A program made the translations under genes and the position numbers. Positions 4,969 to 10,819 of a DNA stretch of 10,819 nucleotides are shown here, piece after piece. Numbering within the stretch: position 1 is the first letter of the stretch; each line of letters opens with the position of its first letter. Source of the DNA: an uncultured Bacilli bacterium (GTDB taxonomy: Bacteria; Bacillota_I; Bacilli_A; RF39; UBA660); assembly GCA_947627835.1 (NCBI GenBank), contig CANQXM010000040.1, positions 1 to 10,819 of the forward strand, read 5' to 3'. The notes under the pieces are model-generated. The model was not told the origin of the DNA and searched no databases. It saw only the letters and a program-made list of their open reading frames with translations.

Positions 4969-6897
4969 ATGAGGAAAAAGATACTTTTTGGCATTCGATT
5001 GGGTATTTTTCTTTTTCTTTCGCTATTTATTATGATAGTGGGTTTATATATTTATGCTTTTTTTAGTCCCAAGTTGGAATTAAAGAATTTAGGGAAAATT
5101 TATTTATATGACCAAGCGGAAGAGTTGGTTTTTCAAGGTGCAAATCAAAATGAATGGGTCTCTTTAGATGAAATGAATGAAGATTTAATTCATGCTGTTA
5201 TCAGTGTCGAGGATAAAAATTTTTATCATCATCATGGATTTGATTTTCTAAGAATTATCAAGGCTTTTGTTACAAATATTTTTAAAAATACACGTCAAGG
5301 TGCTTCTACTATTAGTCAGCAATATATAAAAAATATGTTTTTAACGTTTGATCAAACTTGGAGAAGAAAAATTAAAGAAGCTTTTTTAACCGTAGAATTG
5401 GAAGTTCATTATTCTAAAGATGATATTTTAGCAGGATATTTAAATACGATTAATTATGGAGAAGGAAATTATGGAATTGGAGAAGCTAGCCAGTATTATT
5501 TTAATAAACAAGCTAAAGATTTATCTCTTGAAGAGGCGATTATGCTTGCTGGAATTCCCAAAAGCCCAAATCGTTTTAATCCCATTGCTGATTATGATGC
5601 CTGTTTAAAAAGAGCGATGATTGTGGCTCATGCAATGCTTGAAAATGGCTATATTACGCAAGATACTTATGATCATTTATTTCAAGAAAAGATTACAATT
5701 TATGGAAAAGAGGAGTTACATCATTCTCAAATGATTCAATATTATCAAGATGCTGTTTTTAGTGAATTAAATCAAACAAAAGGAGTTCCTCTTAGTTTAA
5801 TGGAATCTGGAAGTTTACGGATTTATACTACTATGAACCAAGATACGCAAAGACAGATGGAACAAATTATTAAAGATTATATGAAAGATCAGGAAGATTT
5901 ACAGATTGCAAGTGTTTTTATTGATCCAAAATCGGGAGCAATTTTAGCATTAACGGGAGGTTATGATTATTCTCTTAGTCAGTATAATCGTGCTACTATG
6001 GCAAAACGACAAGTTGGTAGTACCATGAAACCTTTCTTATATTATGCAGCACTAGAAAATGGACTTACGTCTTCTTCTACTTTTTATAGTAGTGAAACCA
6101 CTTTTGTATTTTCTAATAATCAAACGTATCATCCTTCTAATTATAATCAAATTTATGCTAATCAAGATATTACTATGGCTGCCGCTTTAGCATATTCGGA
6201 TAATATTTATGCTGTAAAAACGCATTTATTTTTAGGAGAAAATACTCTTGTGGATACAGCAAAGCGGGCTGGGATTGTGGAAGAAATTCTTGCCAATCCT
6301 TCTTTGGCACTTGGAACTAGCGAACTTAATATGATTGACTTTGCTACTGGTTATGTTACTTTGGCAAGTGGTGGAGCTTATCATAAACCTTATTTGATTG
6401 AACGGGTAGAAGATTTGGATGGGCACATTTTGTATGAACATAAGAAAAAAAATGAGATTGTTTTAAATGGGAATTATGTTTATATTTTAAATGAAATGTT
6501 AACTAATACTTCAAATTCTGCTTTTAATACTTATACTACTCCGACAGCTCTTTCTCTAGCTTCTAGAATGTCTCGAAAATATGCTTTAAAAACGGGTACG
6601 ACGGATACGGATTGTTGGAGTGTAGGGTATACTCCAGATGCTTTGGGATTAGTATGGGTTGGTAAGGATGATAGTAGTGAAGTTGGAAGCATTGCCAGTC
6701 GAATTTCTAAAAATGTTTGGCTAGATACGATGGAATATTATTTAAAAGATTATGAGCCCACTTGGTATGAAACCCCTATTAATGTCGTTGGTGTGATTTT
6801 AGATGCTCTTACAGGAAACGCGGTTACTAATTCTAAGAACAGTACTATTTTTTACTATGAAAAAGGAACGGAGATGCGAAATCAGTTACCTTCTTAA
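4969..6897 (+). CDS. bifunctional class A penicillin-binding protein (transglycosylase/transpeptidase)
   Basis: This enzyme polymerises glycan strands from lipid II and cross-links the peptides outside the membrane. The 642 residues begin with a short basic cytoplasmic stretch and one membrane anchor (about 8-32). A GT51 domain follows: EDKNFYHHHG with catalytic Glu81, RQGASTISQQ, and RRKIKEAFLTVELE with the second acidic residue. The motif usually written ILExYLN reads ILAGYLN here. The C-terminal transpeptidase has STMK with nucleophile Ser351, the SDN motif in YSDNIYA, and KTGTT. Size and order resemble Bacillus PBP2d (pbpG) or PBP4, without a long C-terminal extension. It is the only plus-strand gene, divergent from the DUF1934-like gene and convergent with noc/parB. 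The ATG at 4969 is preferred over 4966 on ribosome-site spacing. No good sigma-A promoter is evident upstream. Confidence 0.93.
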   Translation: MRKKILFGIRLGIFLFLSLFIMIVGLYIYAFFSPKLELKNLGKIYLYDQAEELVFQGANQNEWVSLDEMNEDLIHAVISVEDKNFYHHHGFDFLRIIKAFVTNIFKNTRQGASTISQQYIKNMFLTFDQTWRRKIKEAFLTVELEVHYSKDDILAGYLNTINYGEGNYGIGEASQYYFNKQAKDLSLEEAIMLAGIPKSPNRFNPIADYDACLKRAMIVAHAMLENGYITQDTYDHLFQEKITIYGKEELHHSQMIQYYQDAVFSELNQTKGVPLSLMESGSLRIYTTMNQDTQRQMEQIIKDYMKDQEDLQIASVFIDPKSGAILALTGGYDYSLSQYNRATMAKRQVGSTMKPFLYYAALENGLTSSSTFYSSETTFVFSNNQTYHPSNYNQIYANQDITMAAALAYSDNIYAVKTHLFLGENTLVDTAKRAGIVEEILANPSLALGTSELNMIDFATGYVTLASGGAYHKPYLIERVEDLDGHILYEHKKKNEIVLNGNYVYILNEMLTNTSNSAFNTYTTPTALSLASRMSRKYALKTGTTDTDCWSVGYTPDALGLVWVGKDDSSEVGSIASRISKNVWLDTMEYYLKDYEPTWYETPINVVGVILDALTGNAVTNSKNSTIFYYEKGTEMRNQLPS

Positions 6898-6960
6898 AAA
6901 AACTCATTACGAAATTTAACAGAGTAATTATTAAATTTTTGTCCTTTTTTAGCCATTAAA

Positions 6961-6986
6961 AATACACCTTCTTTCGGAGGTGTATT
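6961..6986 (-). terminator. rho-independent terminator after noc/parB
   Basis: An 11-pair stem (AATACACCTTC with GGAGGTGTATT, including one G-U pair) closes a 4-base loop. Read on the minus strand it is followed directly by a run of five Us (6962-6958), so it best serves the leftward mnmG-rsmG-noc operon. On the plus strand a weaker U-rich stretch starts about ten bases after the stem, so it may also end PBP transcription. Confidence 0.8.
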
Positions 6987-7021
6987 CTATCATATTTTCT
7001 TTAAACTAGTTTTTTTATTGA

Positions 7022-7046
7022 TGTCTACTCTAAAGGGTGCAGTTCA
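7022..7046 (-). repeat. IS3/IS150-like terminal inverted repeat relic
   Basis: Read on the minus strand from 7046, the sequence begins TGAACTGCACCCTTTAGAGT and continues AGACA. From memory this closely follows the tip of IS3-family elements of the IS150 group (TG-ACTGCACCC-TTT). The outer tip would face noc/parB, 8 bases from its stop codon, and the inside would face the terminator. No matching opposite end and no transposase remnant are visible here, so at most it is a solo end. A chance match cannot be excluded. Confidence 0.4.
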
Positions 7047-7054
7047 TTATGAGT

Positions 7055-8302
7055 TTATTTTTTTATTTTGATATTCATTTGATAATTTTCATCTAAGTCA
7101 ATTTCTTCAATTTCAACAATAAAGCCACGATCAATCATTGAACTAACTAAATTACGAACCATGTTGATGGCTGTCTTTAAGTCGGTTCCATTTTCTTCTT
7201 CTAGTTTTTGGGAATAATTTGGGTCTAGTGTATCAATTGTAGCAACCGGATCGACAATGGAATCTTCTTTTATGTCAGCTTGTTTTTCTTCAATAATATT
7301 TTCATTATTTGTAATATTATTTGTTGCTTCAAATAAACTTGGCTGATTATTTTCATTTTCTTCCTCGGATGATATATCAAGTCCATCATCTAAAACTTCG
7401 ATTTCATTTGATAACGGATTTACTGTTTCTTCTTTTGGTGTGGAAAGAAGGTTATCCATCATACTCATATTGGCAGCTTCATCTTCTAAAAAATTAAAAA
7501 ATTTATTTTGATTTTCTTTTGGTTTTATTTCTTGTTCTTCGATTTCTTGATTTGGTTTTTGTAGTTCATCCATAGGTTTCATCATACTTTCTACGTCGTG
7601 CAATTCTCGTACTGGATTAATATCCGTAGCATTATTCACGATGGTTTCTAAGTTTGGTGTTAAATTTACTAAAGGGATATTTTCTTCTTCCTCTGTCGTT
7701 CCTTCTTTTAGTTTTTTTAGTTCCATATCGAGTTGACGAACAGTCATTCTTTTATCAATAATTTTTTTTAACCACTTCTTTTGATCTTCTTTTGATAATG
7801 CTAATAAGGCACGGGCGTGGCGCTCACTAATTTTTTCATTCAATAAGGCATTTTGAACATCTTCATCAAGATTTAAGAGTCTTAGTTTATTTGCAACGGA
7901 TGATTGCGATATTCCCATTTTTTCTGCTAATTGTTCTTGGGTCATATATCCTCTATCTAATAAACTCTTATATGATTTTGCTTCTTCGATAGCAGTTAAA
8001 TTTCTTCTTTGAATATTTTCCACTAAAGCTACTTCTGCACTTTGGTTATCATCAATATTTGAAATAATTGCTGGAACTTTCTGAAGTCCTGCCATTGTTG
8101 CTGCTTTGTATCTTCTTTCTCCTGCAATAATTTCGTATTTATCTCCTAATCTTCTTAAAACAAGTGGCTGAATAATTCCATGTTGTTTAATGGACTGGGA
8201 AAGTTCTTTTAAGCCGGTTTCATCAAATGCTAGACGTGGTTGAAACCGATTTGGGATGATATCTTCTACAGGTATTAATTCGATATTCTTCTCCATGTTC
8301 AC
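7055..8302 (-). CDS. noc: ParB-family nucleoid occlusion-like protein (Noc)
   Basis: ParB/Noc proteins are CTP-dependent DNA clamps that load at specific sites and spread along DNA. The 415 residues comprise an N-terminal CTPase/ParB domain with FQPR (20-23), GERR (61-64) and ENIQR (95-99). A helix-turn-helix follows at about 120-143, then a recognition region SERHARALLAL. A long acidic, Asn/Glu-rich linker (about 196-370) leads to a C-terminal dimerisation segment starting TAINMVRNL, which resembles the end of Bacillus Noc more than Spo0J. Bacillus Noc has about 283 residues, so the linker is about 130 longer. The N-terminal amphipathic membrane helix of Bacillus Noc is absent. The GTG at 8302 has AGGGG nine bases upstream. 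It is the last gene of mnmG-rsmG-noc, the same place as noc in Bacillus, but the soj-spo0J pair does not follow. It could serve as the cell's ParB instead. Confidence 0.82.
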   Translation of the reverse strand: MNMEKNIELIPVEDIIPNRFQPRLAFDETGLKELSQSIKQHGIIQPLVLRRLGDKYEIIAGERRYKAATMAGLQKVPAIISNIDDNQSAEVALVENIQRRNLTAIEEAKSYKSLLDRGYMTQEQLAEKMGISQSSVANKLRLLNLDEDVQNALLNEKISERHARALLALSKEDQKKWLKKIIDKRMTVRQLDMELKKLKEGTTEEEENIPLVNLTPNLETIVNNATDINPVRELHDVESMMKPMDELQKPNQEIEEQEIKPKENQNKFFNFLEDEAANMSMMDNLLSTPKEETVNPLSNEIEVLDDGLDISSEEENENNQPSLFEATNNITNNENIIEEKQADIKEDSIVDPVATIDTLDPNYSQKLEEENGTDLKTAINMVRNLVSSMIDRGFIVEIEEIDLDENYQMNIKIKK

Positions 8303-8311
8303 ATGAATCAG

Positions 8312-8316
8312 CCCCT
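8312..8316 (-). promoter_or_regulatory. ribosome binding site supporting the GTG start of noc/parB
   Basis: AGGGG on the minus strand is 9 bases before the GTG at 8302 and 15 bases before the next in-frame ATG (8296). Spacing favours the GTG. Confidence 0.5.
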
Positions 8317-8336
8317 ATTCTCTATTTTATTTTAAC

Positions 8337-9053
8337 TTAGAAATTCTTTTTTTTCAATGGTTTTTTCAAAATCATTTGGTAAGGCCTTGGGTAATTTTTA
8401 GGGGTCAATTTTTCTTTTTGGATTTTAATAATGCATCGCTCATCGTTTTGAGTTGGTAATGTATAGATTTCTTTTTCTTTGATGGTTCCATTTAAAATTT
8501 CTACTGTTTCGATAGCATTTTCTAATTCTTCTTTTTTATTTGATTTCATTGCTAAGAAATAACCTCCAACTTTTAAAAGTGGAAAGGAAATTTCTAATAA
8601 GATTCTTAACTCTGCTACGGCACGGGAAGTAATAATATCATATTTTTCTTTGGTAGTTTTTGCATACTCTTCACTTCTTTGATAAATGGTATGAGCATTT
8701 AAAATCTGTTCTTTTTCTATAAATTGATTTAAAAAATCAATTTTTTTATGATTAGAATCTAGTAAGTCTACAGTCAAAGTTGGAAAGCAAATGGCTAATA
8801 CAAGTCCTGGAAAACCCCCTCCCGTTCCAATATCTAAAACTTTTTCATTTTGGGGATGAAAGGATTTTGTAATCATTAAAGAATCATAAAAATGTTTTAA
8901 ATAAATTTTTTCTTTATCAGTGATTGCTGTAATATTTGTATGTTGATTGTATTCGATTAAAAAATTGGCATAGTCTTCTAATTGCTCTTGTTGTTTTTCA
9001 TTTAAATTTATATTTAACTTTTTTACAGCATTCAAAAATTCATTAAAGTTCAT
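8337..9053 (-). CDS. rsmG: 16S rRNA (guanine-527-N7)-methyltransferase RsmG
   Basis: RsmG (GidB) methylates N7 of G527 in the 530 loop of 16S rRNA using S-adenosylmethionine; loss usually gives low-level streptomycin resistance. The 238 residues match the family length. Diagnostic segments are NQHTNITAIT with KHFYDSL, motif I VLDIGTGGGFPGLVLAI (about 72-88), LLDSNHKKIDFL for SAM binding, RSEEYAK, and ITSRAVAELRILLE. A Lys-rich tail (LKKPLKKKNF) closes the protein. The ATG at 9053 overlaps the end of mnmG by 11 bases, and AAGGAG (9064-9069) lies inside mnmG, so translation is coupled. The mnmG-rsmG-noc order is the classical origin-proximal arrangement of Bacilli. Confidence 0.96.
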   Translation of the reverse strand: MNFNEFLNAVKKLNINLNEKQQEQLEDYANFLIEYNQHTNITAITDKEKIYLKHFYDSLMITKSFHPQNEKVLDIGTGGGFPGLVLAICFPTLTVDLLDSNHKKIDFLNQFIEKEQILNAHTIYQRSEEYAKTTKEKYDIITSRAVAELRILLEISFPLLKVGGYFLAMKSNKKEELENAIETVEILNGTIKEKEIYTLPTQNDERCIIKIQKEKLTPKNYPRPYQMILKKPLKKKNF

Positions 9054-10819
9054 TGTGACTATACTCCTTTTTTAAATATATGATTAATATGGATATATCA
9101 GAGGGATTTACACCACTAATTCTCGCTGCTTGCCCAATCGAAATGGGTCTTATTTCCATTAGTTTTTGACGAGCTTCGGATGCTAAATTTTTAATTTTCG
9201 TGTAGTCTATATCAGCAGGAATTTGTTTTTCTTCTAGTTTTAGCATTTTTTCAATATCTCGATTTGTTTTTTTTATATATCCTTCGTATTTTACGCTAAT
9301 TTCTACTTGTTCTAAGACTTCTTTTGAATAAGGAAGATTTAGAAATTCTTGAATGATTTCCATGTTAAAATCAGGTCTTTTTAGAAGTTCATAGAAACTT
9401 TTTGAACTTGGTAATTGAATATTTAAGTTTTTTAATTTTTGTTTATTTTCTTCATTTAATTTTAATTTTTCTTCTTTTAGTAATCCTAGACATTCTTCTA
9501 TTTGTTTTCGTTTCTTTTGGGTATTTTCATATTGTTTTTTGGTAATCGTTCCTAGTTGATAAGCAATATCTCGCAAGCGTAAATCCGCGTTATCGTGTCT
9601 TAATAATAAGCGGTATTCTGCTCTTGATGTTAGCATACGGTAAGGTTCTTTGGTTCCTTTGGTTACCAAATCATCAATCAAGACTCCAATATAAGCGTCA
9701 CTTCTTTTTAAAATAAGCGGATCTTTTTGTTGTAATTTTAATGTAGCGTTGATTCCAGCAATTAGTCCTTGTCCTGCTGCTTCTTCGTAACCACTAGTTC
9801 CATTAATTTGTCCTGCTGTAAAAATTCCTTCTACCACTTTAGATTCTAGGGTTGGTTTAATTTGCAATGGGTTAATCGCATCATATTCAATGGCATAAGC
9901 ATATTTGGTTATCTTCGCGTTTTCTAGTCCTTCTAGGCTATGAACCATTTGTTCTTGAATGTCCCTTGGCATACTTGTAGAAAAACCTTGTAAATACCAT
10001 TCATCATAATACAAACTTTCTGGTTCTAAAAAAAGTTGATGACGTTCTTTATCTTTAAATCTTACTAATTTATCTTCGATAGATGGACAATATCTTGGTC
10101 CGACGCCAGTGACATAACCTCCGTACATAGCTGATTTTTTTAAGTTATCTAAAATGATTTTATGAGTTTTTTTATTGGTATAAATTAAATAACATTTTTG
10201 TTGTTCATTAATTTTATAAGTTGGTTTTTCATCGAAACTAAATGTGTAATATTCTTGATCTCCTAATTCTTCTTTCATTTTTGAAAAATCAATGGTGGAA
10301 GCTTTAATTCGCTGAGGAGTTCCGGTTTTTAAGCGTTGAATTTCGAATCCTAATTTTTTTAAGTTATCACTTAATTCATTGCTTCTTTTTTCCCCATGTG
10401 GGCCACCGATGGTATTTTCACTTCCAATTAAAATATTACTTTTTAGATAAGTTCCCGTTGTTAAAATTAGTGTTTTTGTCTCTATTTTTGTGTGATCACT
10501 TAAAATAACCGCTTTGATTTTTTGATTTTCTACTTCGAGATCTTCTACCGTTTGTTCTAAAATTGTTAAATTTTTTGTCTGTTTTAATTCTTTTAACATA
10601 TTTTGGGGATATGTAACCTTATCTGCTTGGGCGCGCAAAGAACGAACCGCTGGTCCTTTGGCGCTATTTAGCATTTTGATTTGAAAGTGGGAGTGATCTG
10701 CAACTCGACCCATTAGTCCACCCAAGGCATCGATTTCTCTTACAATAATTCCTTTGGCTGTTCCTCCAATGGATGGATTACATGGCATATCAGCAATATT
10801 TTTGATATTCATTGTGATT
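9043..10819 (-). CDS. mnmG: tRNA uridine-5-carboxymethylaminomethyl modification enzyme MnmG, 5' end cut by window
   Basis: MnmG (GidA), an FAD protein, works with the GTPase MnmE to build the cmnm5 group on the wobble uridine (U34) of certain tRNAs. About 592 codons are visible. Family landmarks are MPCNPSIGGTAKG with the first conserved Cys, VREIDALGG, GPAVRSLRAQADK, TTGTYL, GTGPRYCPSIEDK-like wording around the second Cys (here GVGPRYCPSIEDK), TAGQINGTSGYEEAAGQG, and SRAEYRLLLRHDNADLRL. The C-terminal MnmE-binding helical domain ends RISGVNPSDISILIIYL. An internal Met at 10812 could be mistaken for the start. The frame stays open to the edge, and the N-terminal GxGxxG FAD-binding segment of about 35 residues lies outside the window, so the gene is partial rather than truncated. 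It overlaps rsmG by 11 bases. Confidence 0.97.
   Translation of the reverse strand, partial: ITMNIKNIADMPCNPSIGGTAKGIIVREIDALGGLMGRVADHSHFQIKMLNSAKGPAVRSLRAQADKVTYPQNMLKELKQTKNLTILEQTVEDLEVENQKIKAVILSDHTKIETKTLILTTGTYLKSNILIGSENTIGGPHGEKRSNELSDNLKKLGFEIQRLKTGTPQRIKASTIDFSKMKEELGDQEYYTFSFDEKPTYKINEQQKCYLIYTNKKTHKIILDNLKKSAMYGGYVTGVGPRYCPSIEDKLVRFKDKERHQLFLEPESLYYDEWYLQGFSTSMPRDIQEQMVHSLEGLENAKITKYAYAIEYDAINPLQIKPTLESKVVEGIFTAGQINGTSGYEEAAGQGLIAGINATLKLQQKDPLILKRSDAYIGVLIDDLVTKGTKEPYRMLTSRAEYRLLLRHDNADLRLRDIAYQLGTITKKQYENTQKKRKQIEECLGLLKEEKLKLNEENKQKLKNLNIQLPSSKSFYELLKRPDFNMEIIQEFLNLPYSKEVLEQVEISVKYEGYIKKTNRDIEKMLKLEEKQIPADIDYTKIKNLASEARQKLMEIRPISIGQAARISGVNPSDISILIIYLKKEYSHNEL

Larger units (their letters stand above)
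6898..7054. other. convergent intergenic region between the PBP and noc/parB genes
   Basis: 157 bases with no plausible coding sequence. It holds the terminator at 6961-6986, the IS-end-like sequence at 7022-7046 and an inverted AAACTCAT/ATGAGTTT pair near its borders (6900-6907 and 7049-7056). Nothing resembling a tRNA or other structured RNA is seen in it. Confidence 0.6.

Noticed and set aside
6232..6441. Minus-strand open frame inside the PBP gene
   Set aside because: It is antisense to the conserved transpeptidase domain and has no supporting start signals.
10810..10812. Met codon as the start of mnmG
   Set aside because: MnmG proteins have about 35 more residues before MPCNPS, including the FAD-binding glycine motif, and the frame is open to the window edge. 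The gene is cut by the window.

Overview
The window looks like chromosomal core DNA from an AT-rich, Gram-positive bacterium of the class Bacilli. It carries the RNA polymerase delta subunit (rpoE) and a Noc-type ParB, both characteristic of Bacilli. It also has SpoIIR (endospore formation) and a class A penicillin-binding protein. Shine-Dalgarno sites are strong (AGGAGG type). All Trp codons seen are TGG, so the genetic code is standard rather than Mycoplasma-type. The exact lineage cannot be fixed from this sequence; an Erysipelotrichales-like or uncultured, streamlined Bacilli is plausible.

Layout, left to right. Positions 1-948 (minus): murA of the MurZ/MurAB type, running off the left edge, whose last ~20 visible codons no longer look like MurA. 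Positions 1022-4394 (minus): a tight cluster read rpoE -> prfA -> prmC -> spoIIR -> mntP, with its own promoter upstream of rpoE. Positions 4532-4867 (minus): a small DUF1934/YwiB-like gene with an extended -10 promoter. Positions 4969-6897 (plus): a divergently transcribed class A PBP, the only plus-strand gene. Positions 6898-7054: a convergent intergenic region with a rho-independent terminator and a sequence resembling the tip of an IS3/IS150-group element. Positions 7055-10819 (minus): the origin-proximal operon mnmG -> rsmG -> noc/parB, with mnmG cut by the right edge. No gene-free stretch exceeds 300 bases, and I saw no tRNA, rRNA or CRISPR array.

How the genes work together: PrmC methylates the GGQ loop of RF1 (prfA), and the two genes are translationally overlapped. 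MnmG and RsmG modify tRNA and 16S rRNA. The Noc/ParB protein organises origin-proximal DNA. MurA and the PBP are the first cytoplasmic and the last extracellular steps of peptidoglycan synthesis. SpoIIR is the forespore signal that activates sigma-E. MntP exports manganese.

No new multi-gene system is evident. The points most worth checking are: the abrupt loss of MurA homology at the left edge; the junction between two conserved Bacilli gene blocks, marked by an IS-like relic; a Noc-like protein with no N-terminal membrane helix but a long acidic linker containing a QPSLF motif; an N-terminally shortened PrmC; and a compressed version of the Bacillus gene order.
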